Shown here: in pieces, positions 1 through 10,311 of the stretch
Position numbering within the stretch: position 1 is the first letter of the stretch
Layout: each line of letters opens with the position of its first letter
The notes under the pieces: model-generated
What the model saw: only the letters and a program-made list of their open reading frames with translations
The model's database searches: none
Told to the model about the DNA's origin: nothing
From: Turritopsis dohrnii
Taxonomy: Eukaryota > Cnidaria > Hydrozoa > Anthoathecata > Oceaniidae
DNA: 64,000 bases
Assembly: GCA_027922465.2 (NCBI GenBank)
Contig: BQMF02000168.1
Span: 372,001 to 436,000 of the forward strand
Direction of reading: 5' to 3'
Made by a program: the position numbers and the translations under genes

Positions 1-1345
1 GTGTTCAGCTTTTTTCAAGTGTTTTTCTTTAACAATAAGCCAAGACTTGGTTTCATTCGGAAAATATCCTATTTTTGGTCCCAAACTCTTTAGTTGTTTC
101 CACCAAATATTAATCTGTGAGATTTTCCCTGCGCCGGCTAGATCATCAGCAAATGCTTCGTGTTTAATTTTGTCGGTTTCAGATGATGATTTTAAAGAGA
201 ACATTAGAGGCGTTAATCCGTAGATGGCCATTGAAACAGGATCGCCTTGAGTCGTACCCTCTTTTGACAGCAGCTCACCTCCACCAATTATGAACAGGCG
301 GATGGTTTGTTGGTAACAGTTTGATGCAAACATGGCAAGTGTATGACAGATGATAAAGGTGTTGTGTATCATCACTTGTCTGTTCATGCTGTTGAATGCA
401 TTTGAGGTGTCAACCAGAAGAATCGCCTCTGTGTCGTCATTTTCGTAGATCTCTCTCATTGCGTGAACAGCAGATTTGTTGAACAGCACAAAGTTGCAGA
501 CCGCCTGCTGCCTCCATAACGTCGTTTTTTAGGTGGCTCATGATTGTTTTGCCGACAATCCCTCGCAGGACTTCGCCTATAGGCCTCACACCAGGATTCT
601 TGTCAAGTGGTATTAGAATGGACGCGACAAAGCTTTCCATGTTTCTTTCGCTTCTTTCTGCACATGATTCTGTACACATTATCTTGGCCATGGTTGGTAT
701 GACATTTGCAAGATCCATTATACAAACCATATACCTTTGATAATAGCATTCTCCTCCAAGCGTTAGCATCCATTTTCGATGGTCCAGCTGCTCCGTCTAT
801 GTCATCGAACGTTGATGGGTGGACGAATGCTCTAGGACCTTGTAACAGTAGCTCCTCAAACTTTTCAAGTGGCTTTGGATGTTTTTCCATCAGCAATTCC
901 ATAATTTTTTATTCATTAGCAAAACACCGGAAGTGGGTTTATTCCAAAGGAGGTTCGGTGCCGAATTGATTTTTCCTTGGAGCATCATATTGTTAAAACG
1001 TTTGGCTATTGATTCCTCTGTCACATAATGGCTGTTTTGGATAGCGGTTTTGGATAGCTCTGCATTCTAAAATGATGTCAATGAAATCTTCATCAATCCA
1101 CTTTGTCAGCCTCCTTGATAAGCATTCGGAGTGTTCTTTCGATTTTGATACTTTCCTCGGTTTTTGCAGCAACAACGAAGACATTACAAACAACAAAGTC
1201 ATGGACACGTTACCTATTTGTGCTCTGTTGTTCCATTTTGATATCAAGCGTGTGGTTTCTTGAATGAACTTCTTGCCCGCTGAACCACTTGGTAGTTCAA
1301 AGATGTTCTTGCGTCATTTAGTGACTTCATTATACAATGCTTCAG
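1..1345 (-). pseudogene. Reverse transcriptase of a retroelement, decayed and cut by the window edge
   Basis: Reading the minus strand leftwards, the fingers region (IPLDKNPGVRPIGEV) lies near 560-615. Motif A (VDTSNAFNSMN) is near 370-410, motif B (GTTQGDP) near 240-262 and motif C (FADD) near 140-155. Upstream, 993-1247 gives a stretch with ECLSRRLTKW, and 603-902 gives FDDIDGAAGPSKMDANAWRR. These are the segments that precede the palm in a reverse transcriptase type abundant in invertebrate genomes. At least three frame changes separate the segments, so this is a dead copy. The C-terminal part lies beyond base 1. I cannot assign the clade with confidence; no endonuclease or integrase is visible. 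Confidence 0.75.
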
Positions 1346-1671
1346 CAATTTGCTCTAGGTCCTCAATCGGATGAGGTCCGCATACCGGTTTTGACCTGTG
1401 TAGTTTTTATTTCATTTCCTGAAGAATCGGAAAGATTTTCTTTCTTTTTGCATTTATTTTGGTGGTTTGTTTTTTCTCCTTTGCTTCAATTCGAACGGAT
1501 CGAAAGTAATGCTTCCGTACTTGCATTCCGTTGATCCTTCCCGTTTCTGCTTAGGTTTCAGGAAATAACTCCCGAATTAAATCTTCCATCTTTGTGTTAT
1601 TGCTGAGAGAAATGTTTTTGGTACTTTTTAGTACCTAAATCCCTTCAGCCAACAAATATTTGCGTTTTCTT

Positions 1672-2140
1672 TTAAAGGATTGGCGGTTTGACATTCGCCA
1701 CCTTTAAAGAAGACATTGTAAGCTCCTCATCTTGTTTCCTTAACACAACAGAATCTACATCATTACCAGGATTACTCACTACAACACTATCAACCACATC
1801 ACCATCGTCAACCACATCACCATCGTCAACCACATCAACCTCATCATCAACAATTGCACTTTCTTCTGCAAAACTACACTCTGACAATTTTACAGCTACT
1901 TCCATATCCCTCTCATACACCCTCTTCTTTCTACCAATACATCTTGCATACCTGGCAAGACTAATATTACTAACAGCACTACCACTGCTAACAGCACTAC
2001 CACCACTAGCACTATTACTAGATACATATTTTGTGGGTCACTACTTTGTACATAACCCAACTTTAGTGACGGGACCCAATCAGGATTGGTTTCGTCCAAA
2101 GCATTGGCTTGAAAAAAACCTACTTTTTTTGAAATAAGCT
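1672..2140. repeat. Low-complexity CAT/CAC-rich stretch
   Basis: Short near-tandem copies of TCAACCACATCACCATCG run at about 1790-1850, and ACTAACAGCACTACCACT-type units at about 1960-2015. Open frames on both strands here (acidic VVDDGDVV repeats on the minus strand, Ser/Thr-rich on the plus strand) come from the repeat. The region may be the degraded 5' part of the neighbouring minus-strand retroelement, but no domain supports this. I see nothing else between 1346 and 2636. Confidence 0.5.
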
Positions 2141-2636
2141 TACCCCCGCGTAACAAAGTATACATTTTTTACATGGCTGTCCTGTGTAAATGATATCAAC
2201 TTTGTTACAGAAAATAGACAGTTCAAAAATATAGATAGAATAACTGCACTGTTTATTTATTTTCAGCAAAAATTCCATCCACCCTGTTATTCCACCCACC
2301 CCAAATATTCGAGACTCGAATACACTGTACTTGCTCTTGCTTTTAAAAACCTCAAACATTATCAATTGATTGAATTACGGATATTGGAAGCTTTACAACC
2401 CCTGCTGATTTTTTTGCAACACGCAGGAAGCAGCAGGGAAATCACTGTGGCAGATGGACATGAAAGAGCGTGTACTTTGTGGAATGCATTGGTTTATATA
2501 GATGCCTGCTATTTCTGTCTGCACAATACGCTTTGATTTTATAGCAGCTGAAGTCACGACTTCTTATGACATCACAAGACTTACTTGGAGTGCAGGAGTT
2601 ACATCAAAATGATCTTTTGAAGTGCAAATGTTTTTA

Positions 2637-3333
2637 TGAAGTTAATTCGGCGCCAAAATCTCGTTTATAAAGTCGTCGAATCGTTTTAGATGAACACTCG
2701 CTTTTCAAATGAAGTCGTTTAAGGAAGTTTGTTCGGTTCAGATGATGATGCATTGTTCAAAATTTGCCGGTCCTTCATATCAAATTTCATGATCTGTTTA
2801 TTCCGAATGACACTATTTGTGAATAGTCCCTTACTTGAAATCAGGCGATATAGTGTGTTCTACACTACTGAACTTGAACATATTAATGTGAGGTACATTT
2901 CTCATTATATAAAGATAAGGGATCTTTCAGAATTCTAACAAACAATCAAATATAACTCAAAGAAAAGGAATCTTTCATAGTTTGGTTATTTCCTCATTCA
3001 TAATCATGCCACTGTCCATGCTGCATGCAACTACTAGAAGGTTCTAGGACAATTCCCCCCTAAAAAATCCCCCCCCCCCGGATGATTCCCCCCGCCCCCT
3101 GAACCCCCCGGAGGATCGCGCCCCGGATATTTTCCCCCCCGGAAAATTGTCCCCACGTAAGTAGCCCTAACCCTAACCCTTACCCTTACCCTAACCCTAA
3201 ATTGGATGGGGGGCAATTTTCCGGGGGGTAATTATCCGGGGGGCAATCCAAAAACTCCTCAAATTGAAAAACGAGTGTTCATCTAAAACGACTCTACGAC
3301 TTGATAAACGAGATTTTGGCGTCGAATTAACTT
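2637..3333. mobile_element. Foldback (inverted-repeat) element with a G/C-rich core
   Basis: About 72 bp at 2637-2709 are repeated in inverse orientation at 3262-3333 with few mismatches; both arms contain GAGTGTTCATCTAAAACGA and the reverse of GTTAATTCGGCGCCAAAATC. The arms enclose about 550 bp with no coding potential and a telomere-like array. This is the structure of a MITE or foldback element. A piggyBac-type transposase remnant begins just to the right, but I cannot show that it mobilised this element. No clear target duplication was found. Confidence 0.7.
3133..3229. repeat. Interstitial telomere-like array inside a C/G-rich inverted repeat
   Basis: At 3165-3200 the sequence is CCCTAA/CCCTTA hexamers (about six units), the complement of the animal telomere repeat TTAGGG with some variant units. 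It is flanked by inverted arms CCCCCCGGAAAATTG (3133-3154) and CAATTTTCCGGGGGG (3208-3229). More poly-C tracts lie at 3050-3120. The array is inside the foldback element at 2637-3333, so it probably moved with that element and is not a chromosome-fusion scar. Confidence 0.75.
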
Positions 3334-3409
3334 CAAATGTTTAATAATCAATAGTGTTGTTTGTGATGAAAAGTGAAGAAGCGGTTTTTTGAACAGGACT
3401 AGGCATAAA

Positions 3410-3745
3410 GGTATTTTGCACTTCTCACAAGTCATACGTATGTACGGTTGACAAGCACAGCATCGTTTCTTGTCTTCTACTGGAATGGGCTTTTTTCCAC
3501 CACGTTTTTTTGACTCCAGAATTTTTCGATTTGGTCTTCCACGACTTTTTGTTTGATCGTTTTTTGTTTAATGATTTTTGTTGGCCAATATAAGTCCTTC
3601 AGCAATTTTCTTTGCAAAATTCACATGTGTGTTTTTGTTTTTCCACAGAAACACTTAGTTGCTTTTGGTGACGTCGATAGAACAACCATTCATTTGCAAT
3701 ATCAACCATATGCCAAAACACCTTTATTTACCAGCGTGTTGTTTT
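3410..3745 (-). pseudogene. piggyBac-type transposase C-terminal remnant
   Basis: Minus-strand translation of 3640-3735 gives KVFWHMVDIANEWLFYRRHQ, the helix that follows the catalytic core in piggyBac transposases. Translation of 3411-3540 gives a basic linker and then a C-x2-C ... C-x2-C ... C zinc-ribbon pattern (KRCCACQ / TCEKCKIPLC), the cysteine-rich C-terminal domain of DDE_Tnp_1_7 proteins. A stop and a frame change separate the two pieces and the catalytic domain is missing. Recognition is by motif only. Confidence 0.65.
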
Positions 3746-4230
3746 GACTTCAATACGGGAAAGCTGGATGAACATGTTTGAAACAGAAAAGGTCATCCGA
3801 TTAGTAACGGGTATCACTCTATAAAATCAACAAAAACAATCTCATGAATCAAAAGGATGAAAACTTTCCCAGAATTGCATGTAATCAACACAGGAGACAG
3901 GAGAGTTCTGTTTGTTGTCTCTTAAGTGTTAAATAAGGAAACATTCATAATATGCAACCAGCAAACAGATTATAATTTTGTATTATTCTGGGACACTTGC
4001 GATCATTAGGCCATCCCTATATATTAGTGAAATTGAAATATTTTTCCTTATTTCTTATTTAGGAAATTTAGCAACAATTCTAAACCAAATAAACAATAAG
4101 TTTTTCTTCAATTCGTCCGTAACTTCCCCTGCACCGATCGCCAGGAGACCCAGCGCTCCTTGAATAAGCAGGTTAAAAGTAGATGCGTCTCCTGGCCACT
4201 ACACCGAAGAACTTTTTGTGACTATTAAAA

Positions 4231-5213
4231 ATGTCTCACTTCTGTAAGCGTGATATAACAGGAGTCAGACATTCGGTATCTCTTAAGTTAGATCGGAATC
4301 CGGAATCCCTGGAACTTTTTTCTACATATCTCAGACACTCAAATAGAAACTCAATTTTTCTCACACCCACTAACCCTCTGTCAGCAAGACAGCAAAATTA
4401 TTTCTTCTTTCTCTGATAAAAAATCCACTGGACCCAATAGTATTCCTATGAAAATCTTAAAGCTGCTGAAAGAAGATATCTCCATCTGTCTTTTCAAACT
4501 AGTTCTTTTCCCTTTTTCCTTGAATGTCTCCAAAGTTGTACCTGTCTTTTAGGCTTTCAGTGAATTCACTCGTTCGAATTAAGTAACTATCGTCCCATTT
4601 CTCTACTTTCCAATGTTGAAAAGATCTATGAAAAGGTGAATGCTTTTCCACACTATCAATTATCCGTAAATTAAAAAGACTCACACCGGAACAAGTACGC
4701 AAAAGATTGGTAGAAGCACTGGTTTTAAGTAAACTAGATTACGGTATGGCGGTCATGAATGGCAATTCTCATTATCTAAAACAAAGGATGCATAAAGTTA
4801 TTAATGATTCGGCTGGTGTTGTATTAAAGAAGTATGCTAAAACACTAGACGCAACTACACTAGCTTGGTTACCAATCCAAGCATGCTTAGCCTACTCAAT
4901 CACTTGTCTTACTTATCAAGCTATATATAACGCTCACTTCCCAATGCATCTTAAAGTGGATATTAAAGCTGACAAACGGAAGCTAAGGAACAATCAAGAG
5001 AATACTGGTATTCTTTTGGAAACTACACATAAACACTCCTTATTTCAACAGGACGCGTTTCGAATCTTTAACGACCTCCCGAAATCCGTCAAAGAAAGTA
5101 AAACTTTGACCGAGTTCAAGAGAAACGTGAAAGCATATCTGATGGATAAATTGATCGCACAACACTTGTACCTCATAAGTTCGCAACATAATTGTTGTAT
5201 ATCGTGTACATAA
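4231..5213 (+). pseudogene. LINE (jockey/CR1-type) ORF2 remnant, internally deleted
   Basis: At 4400-4500 a frame reads KSTGPNSIPMKILKLLKEDIS, the conserved entry to a LINE reverse transcriptase, followed by a shifted piece with KVVPVF. The open frame at 4707-5213 (168 aa) resumes at the thumb/C-terminal region, with LVLSKLDYGMAVMNG and FRIFNDLPKSVKESKTLTEFKRNVKAYL, the usual tail of such proteins. The palm with YADD is deleted. The 3' end is near 5215-5240; no clear poly-A tail is seen. It is non-functional. Confidence 0.75.
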
Positions 5214-5583
5214 GACTACGGAAATCTTATTCTGAAATAAGAATACATTAAGAATGTTTCACGCTTATTTTTTGGTAAACCATAAGAATACTTCACTCTC
5301 AACATAATTTCACTATGCTTCTATTTGAAAATCGTTTCGGGCATACAACTTGATTATAAAGAGAATAACCAAAAGCTTGATCATTTTGAAAATGAAAGGA
5401 TGAAAAAACGATTTTCTTTAAAATCTATATATTCGCCTACATATTCCAGTAGACATCATCAGAGTGATATATTTTTACAAGTTAAAAATAAGTTAAAGTG
5501 TTACAGTGAGTAGTCGTTTCTATGGATACATATATACAATATAAAAACAGCAGTAAAAATAATGACGATTCAATTAAACAATT

Positions 5584-5960
5584 TCAATGGCACTGATTGT
5601 TCTTGCTTAATGTGTAATGCTTCCGCCAGTTTTCTTTTGAATTTATTATTTTTATATCCACTAGACAGAATTTAGAAGTCGTCAATACCAACACTTTGGT
5701 GCCCAGTCTTTTGTACGTGTTCAACAAAATGGGACTTTTTATCACGTCCATGGTGGTCAGCATATGATACGCTCTGTTAATCTTCTTCCTACTTCTCCTA
5801 GCACCACAAGTCGAGTTAGGACATGTAGCTTTATATATTAAATCATGCTTGTGCTTTTTATCAATTTTATCTTTGACATTGAGCTGCGAACTCAGTCTCG
5901 CTCCTGTGAAAACGACCCTGCATGCGTTGTTCACTATGTTTATAAATAAACAAGAAGCCG
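5584..5960 (-). pseudogene. Penelope-like element fragment around the GIY-YIG region
   Basis: The minus strand gives FTGARLSSQLNVKDKI, then HKHDLIYKATCPNSTCG, the pattern seen where the reverse transcriptase linker of a PLE runs into the GIY part of its endonuclease, with the CP...C finger. The YVGET-type half is missing and the frame runs on into other residues. The fragment abuts the dispersed repeat that starts at about 5960. It differs from the PLEs at 9185 and 54412, so it is probably another PLE family. Confidence 0.45.
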
Positions 5961-6785
5961 CTTGGCTTGAAGACTTCAGGACATAACACAACGATACATA
6001 TTTAGTCTCAAAAATACAACATTTCCGAATTGCCAAATTTTGGTCAAATCTGACAAAATGACTGCCAAATTCAAAATCAGCACCTTTCAAATGTGATCCG
6101 TGCAAAATTTCATGAAAATTGAAGAACTTTCGAAATTTGGTACAAATTTGGCCTAAATTGCCCAATTCTAGTCAAACCTGGCAAAATCACTATCAAATTC
6201 GAAATCAGCAGCTTTCAAATGTCATCCGTGCAAAGTTTCATGAAAATTGAAGAACTTTCGTAATTTGGTCCAAATTTGGCCTAAATTGCCCAATTTTAGT
6301 CAAACCTGGCAACATCATTGTCAAATTCGAAATCAGCACCTTTCAAATGTGATCCGTGCAAATTTTTGTGAAAATTGAAGAACTTTCGAAATTTGGTCCA
6401 AATTTGGCCTAAATTGGCCAGTTTTAATCAAACCTGGCAATATCGTTGTCAAATTTGAAATCAGCACCTTTCAATTGTGATCCGTGCAAAATTTCATGAA
6501 AATTGAAGAACTTTCGTAATTTGGTCCAAATTTGGACTAAATTGCCCAATTTTAGTCGATTCAAAATCAGCACCTTTCAATTGTGCTCTGTCCAAAATTT
6601 CATGACAATTGAACAACTGGAAGTCCGAATTTGGCCGAATTTGCCAATTCGGCAACGATGTTAAGTAAACGCTGCACGAAATCGTTCATAACTTGGAGTA
6701 GTAGTAGGAGAGGAGGAGGAGGAGGAGGAGAAACCACGGGTATTTTAAATACTTTACTCCTCCACGGGTGTCCTAAAGTCAAAAA
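5960..6785. repeat. Dispersed repeat, copy A, with a 128-bp tandem core
   Basis: The unit starting AATTTTAGTCAAACCTGGCA recurs at about 6036, 6164, 6292, 6420 and 6548, a spacing of exactly 128 bp for the last four; the final unit has a deletion. The left end (AAGAAGCCGCTTGGCTTGAA) and the right end (GTTCATAACTTGGAGTAGTA, then GGAGGAGG and GGGTGTCCTAAAGTC) match the copy at 40028-40457, which has only two units. No convincing protein is encoded. It is a non-autonomous dispersed repeat with a variable number of internal units. Confidence 0.8.
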
Positions 6786-6921
6786 GCGGGTACTTAGTAA
6801 CCAGTCTCGCTTTTTTCAAAAGCCTTGTTTCCAAAAATACTTTCACTTTTTCTGAAAAGTGGTTTCTTTCGTCCAAACTATAATACAGCATTTACTCTAG
6901 AGAAAATTATGAATTGATGAG

Positions 6922-7011
6922 TTACAGTGAAACTTCCGAATAGCGGACACCCTAGGAACTGCCCAAAACTGTCCGCTATTCGGAGGTGTCCGCTAATTGG
7001 AGGTTTTGTCG
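6922..7011. repeat. Pogo/Tc1-like terminal repeat remnant
   Basis: TACAGTGAAACTTCCGAATAGCGGACACC at 6922-6950 and GTCCGCTATTCGGAGGTGTCCGC at 6971-6993 form an imperfect palindrome. The sequence looks like the ends of pogo/Tigger-type MITEs, which begin CAGTGRAACCTC. Only one end region is seen. I see nothing in the stretch from 7012 to 7413. Confidence 0.4.
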
Positions 7012-7521
7012 CAATACTCAAATTTTAGGCCATATTTAGACGAAGAAGACTTTTCTTTCTTGAAATGTAAGTAGATGCAGGAAATGGCTTAGAGATTCCT
7101 GTTGAATATGTATTCAATGGCAACGAGAAAGCCATTCAATGGGTAAAGAAAAACTTAAATAAAATTGATTCCAATGTTATCAGAGAGTCTTTCTTTTTGA
7201 ATTTTTCTTCAATATCTTTTCGAAGAACAAATTGGAAAACATTTTATATCATTGGATAGATCATGAAAAGCTCTTTCTTGTGATATAAAATTCACAATAT
7301 TTTATCAGACATGTAATGAAATATACGCCTTGAAAGTTGGTGGATAAGACATTTTGATACACACTGTATAAGACAAACCTTATCATTTGACCATGAACAT
7401 CTTCATTTCATAAAGGCTGAAATACATTATCATTTTAATGGATCAGTTTAAATTTTTTAAATTGTTCTATTTATGACAGTTTTGCCCACGGGGACTATAT
7501 TTCTATTTAATTCACTTTGTG

Positions 7522-8722
7522 CAGGGCCGTCGGAAGGTTTTTAACTTTGGAGGGGCAAAGTGTCCAAAGAGCACAACCCATTTTCACGAAGTTAAAATCC
7601 TGTAGGGCGTAAGCCCTACGGCGTCTTCGGATGGGGGGTCTTGGGGGCGCTGTAAGCCTCCCAAGTGTGGTCTGCAAATAACTGCTAATTAATCTTTGAA
7701 ATTTTAGGTCTTCACAGAACCGCAGATGGCTTAAAAATAAAGTTACTATTAGCTTTCTTAAGTGCCGAACATCACAGTGGAGATGCGCTTTTTGACCATA
7801 AACTTCCAGAAAAAAATTCTCAAAACGCACTTTTCCATTTCAGTTCACTCGCTTTTTCAAGTCTTGCTCAGAAGATAAATGATATGCTAAATGGAGGAGA
7901 CTTGTATCCACACAGAATATCATTTTCCTGCAAAATGCAGTTTTATTAAAAACATTGTTTAAAAACAGTGAAGACAGTAAAAAGTACAAGTTACAGAGTT
8001 TGTGTCGCTACTGACATCTTCTTACGAAATTGCTGGGGAATGTCTTTATCAACAAATTTTCCAAATGTGTTTAATCTTGTGTGTTGTTTTCCCGGCAGAA
8101 CTCGTTTGCTGTATCTATTAAATTAAGTTCTTCGAGCGCTTCTTTGTAGGTATTTAAAATCACACAATGGTTAAGTCGATTTTGAGTCATGGTAGTGCGG
8201 AGATACGTTTTAATTCTTCTGAAAGTTGAACAAGACCTTTCACTGACAGCATTTGTTGCTGGAGCAAGCAAACGTAACTTGATCAAAGTTACAACTTCTG
8301 AAAACAAAACTTTCTGTGCTTTTGACAACTTGCGCATTTCTTTTATTATGAATGGTACATCGATGTCAGCCTTGTTTAGATCTTGAATAAGCGTTCCAAG
8401 CAACGGCAGCTGTGTTTCAAGATTATTTTTGTTCAAATCATCTCCATAAAAATTGCAGATTGGTGTCATATGTTCTTCAAACGGCTCGCCTTTTGCTGCA
8501 CGCAGTAAGATGTTTTCAAGTTTAGCGTAATAGTTAAGATAATCTTTTTGCTGAAAACGCGCTTTGATGCAGTTAACAATTGTGTCAAGCGATTCGAAGT
8601 AAATTTGTCGATAGTGGCCTTCTATAGTGGTTGGGAATTCGGAAGGCGCTTCCCCTACAAAATATCTTATTGGACATCTTATTGGCACATGCCCCCTCTG
8701 CCCCCCGGCTCCGACGGCCCTG
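7522..8722 (-). mobile_element. hAT element, internally deleted, nested in a MITE
   Basis: The termini CAGGGCCGTCGGA (7522-7534) and TCCGACGGCCCTG (about 8710-8722) are inverted repeats of the hAT type. The 1.2 kb between them keeps only the C-terminal transposase gene on the minus strand. No clean 8-bp target duplication is seen (flanks ACTTTGTG and ATGTGTCA), so one flank may have changed. Confidence 0.75.
8071..8688 (-). CDS. hAT transposase, C-terminal part with dimerisation domain
   Basis: This 205-residue open frame ends with the hAT dimerisation domain: LRLLAPATNAVSERSCSTFRRIKTYLRTTM and the following RLNHCVILNTYKEALEELN correspond to the family signature (VxPxTNAxSERxFSxLRRxKTxLRxxM). 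The N-terminal part (BED-type finger and most of the RNaseH-like DDE core) is missing, compared with 600-800 residues for complete hAT transposases. The 5' end lies only about 34 bp from the element terminus, so this is a deletion derivative. It could encode a truncated protein but not an active transposase. Confidence 0.8.
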   Translation of the reverse strand: MPIRCPIRYFVGEAPSEFPTTIEGHYRQIYFESLDTIVNCIKARFQQKDYLNYYAKLENILLRAAKGEPFEEHMTPICNFYGDDLNKNNLETQLPLLGTLIQDLNKADIDVPFIIKEMRKLSKAQKVLFSEVVTLIKLRLLAPATNAVSERSCSTFRRIKTYLRTTMTQNRLNHCVILNTYKEALEELNLIDTANEFCRENNTQD

Positions 8723-8924
8723 ATGTGTCACGTTTTCTTAACCATTTAAACTGATCCATTAAATGTATAATGTATTTCAGCCTTAATAAGTTCAAAATAA
8801 GAGTTTTTTGTGCTATTAAAGTCAACTCCATCCTGATTAGTAAGGACAGGTTGATGGTAGTTATACGATGTAATTACTTAATGATCCATTTTTCTTATGG
8901 TTGTAAATGTACACACAATAATAC

Positions 8925-9156
8925 ACCTTTCCCGAATTTCTGTTTAAATGCCGAGTTAATGCATAGTTATCAAGTTAAGCCTCGTTTCTATGTTTTTTTA
9001 TTGTTTTTCTAATTTCATAATGTTTGCAGTAAGTAATAGTTTCTCGTTCTTTCAGTTCCCCAGTGGAATAATTAGAAGTAATTAAGAGTTTGAAAAAGAG
9101 GCGAAACTTAGAAGCTAGGCTATAACACAGTGTTTAAACAGAAATTCGGGAAAGGT
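8925..9156. mobile_element. 232-bp MITE-like inverted-repeat element
   Basis: ACCTTTCCCGAATTTCTGTT at 8925-8944 (extending to TTAAA) is the exact inverse of the sequence at 9133-9156. The 180 bp between the arms is AT-rich with no gene. In the related unfilled sequence near 58990-59030 the flanks GTACACACAATA and GCAACTTTGGGGAAATATATA lie close together, which supports an insertion. The target duplication is unclear. Confidence 0.65.
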
Positions 9157-9184
9157 CTATTGACAAACATTTCGCAACTTTGGG

Positions 9185-9718
9185 GAAATATATAATCTAT
9201 ACTGGGTCTACTATGAATTTCCACGCCCTTGCGCCAATCAAATATAAAAGATCAGTAGTTTCTGGGATGGTTCATAGGATTTATTCGACATGTAGTACTT
9301 GGAGAAACATACATGAAAACCTTGAGAAAGCCAAGATGATACTTGAGAACAATCAATACCCACAACATTTTTACAACCAAATTATCGAGAGAACGTTGAA
9401 CAAAATTCGGGCCCCTGAAGAGAAGAATAATGAGATTGAAGACACCCCTGAAAAGAAGTTAATTTTCGTTCAATATCGTGGGAAAGTTACCGACAATTTC
9501 GAAAAGTCATTAAAGAGAATTGAAGCTCCGTGCAAAGTTATTAGTACAATCAGAAAAATGCGAACAGTTCTTCCTTCGTTAAAAGCGCCGGTGGAAAAAG
9601 CTTTCAAAAGCAACGTAGTTTACCAAGTAATTTGTCCACGATGTAATTCGTGCTATGTCGAGCAAACGACCCGACATCTCATTACACGCTATAAAGAGCA
9701 CATTCAGCCGGCAAAACC
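9185..9718 (+). pseudogene. Penelope-like element, 5'-truncated, C-terminal coding part before the transposon insertion
   Basis: The frame reads MNFHALAPIKYKRSVVSGMV, then the linker, then VVYQVICPRCNSCYVEQTTR, which matches part for part the C-terminal third of the intact PLE at 54412-56550 (LNYHALAPLQYKRSVVVGLV and VVYKITCPRCASCYVGQTTR). This is the end of the reverse transcriptase thumb and the start of the GIY-YIG endonuclease with the PLE-specific CPRC finger. Gly of YVGQT is replaced by Glu. The 5' truncation is near 9185-9200. The frame is interrupted at 9718 by a 6.47-kb transposon and continues at 16192. Confidence 0.85.
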
Positions 9719-9743
9719 TACCGTGGATCAAAGGTGACATTTG

Positions 9744-9990
9744 TTCGTCATCTTTTTTTTTTTTTTTTTTTTAAAAAAGTCTTCTTGTAAAAGTAGTCGT
9801 GTTTAGTATTACTTTTTTTTTTTTTTTAAAAAAAAGTCTTCTTGTAAAAGTAGTCGTGTTTAGTATTACTTTTTTTTAAAAAAAAAAGTCTTCTTGTAAA
9901 AGTAGTCGTGTTTAGTATTACTTTTTTTTAAAAAAAAAAAGTCTTCTTGTGAAAGTAGTCGTGTTTAGTATTACTTTTTTTTTATCAAAA
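9744..9990. repeat. Left subterminal minisatellite of the transposon
   Basis: GTCTTCTTGTAAAAGTAGTC followed by GTGTTTAGTATTACTTTT and a T/A tract recurs at 9779, 9836, 9888 and 9941, a spacing of 52-57 bp that varies with T/A tract length. Each unit has a T-run followed by an A-run that could fold back. It lies directly inside the left terminal repeat, where transposase-binding repeats are often found. Confidence 0.85.
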
Positions 9991-10311
9991 AGAAGTATCC
10001 ATGTAACATGGAGATGTAGCAGTTTAATTCTTTTTTAACAAGAAAAACAAAACAACAAGAAAAACAAAACAACCGCTGATATTTTTGTTACACTTTTTTA
10101 ATTTGTTCAAAAAGTGCATGATTCAATAAGTTGTTGTGCTTTTGTGTTTTTACTTTTCTATAGTTACTCGGTTGTCGTACATTTCGGTTTTCATATATAA
10201 GACACGTGTAACTCCTGCCAGTTGTCTTTTCAGGTACACGTTATCATAGCACAAACAGGTAAAGTTCAATTTCTCTTAGTTAAAGTTTTCTTCCACACGC
10301 TGCGACTTTTC

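Larger units (their letters stand above)
7414..8783. mobile_element. MITE with TAA target duplication, carrying a nested hAT
   Basis: The left end AGGCTGAAATACATTAT...GGATCAGTTTAAA (7414-7455) and the right end TTTAAACTGATCCATTAAA...TGTATTTCAGCCT (about 8745-8783) are inverted repeats. TAA flanks both sides (7411-7413 and 8784-8786). Without the hAT insertion the element is about 170 bp. The same termini are seen at 59111-59805. The TWA target duplication points to a PIF/Harbinger-mobilised MITE. The empty site is preserved near 58890. Confidence 0.8.

Noticed and set aside
1688..2137. 149-codon plus-strand frame rich in Ser and Thr
   Set aside because: Low-complexity CAT/CAC repeats keep both strands open; no domain or splice signals.
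3165..3200. Chromosome end or fusion scar
   Set aside because: The array is short and sits in the centre of an inverted-repeat element.
5584..6165. 193-codon minus-strand frame as one gene
   Set aside because: Only the upstream part (5584-5960 of the DNA) looks PLE-like; the rest is translation of the dispersed repeat.
9779..9975. CRISPR-like array
   Set aside because: The units are nearly identical throughout with only T/A tract length varying; there are no unique spacers and the context is eukaryotic transposon DNA.
10222..10311. N-terminal 30 residues of the transposase frame
   Set aside because: They begin at TTG and contain TTGTCTTTTCAG, which looks like a splice acceptor; ATG 10312 is the better start.
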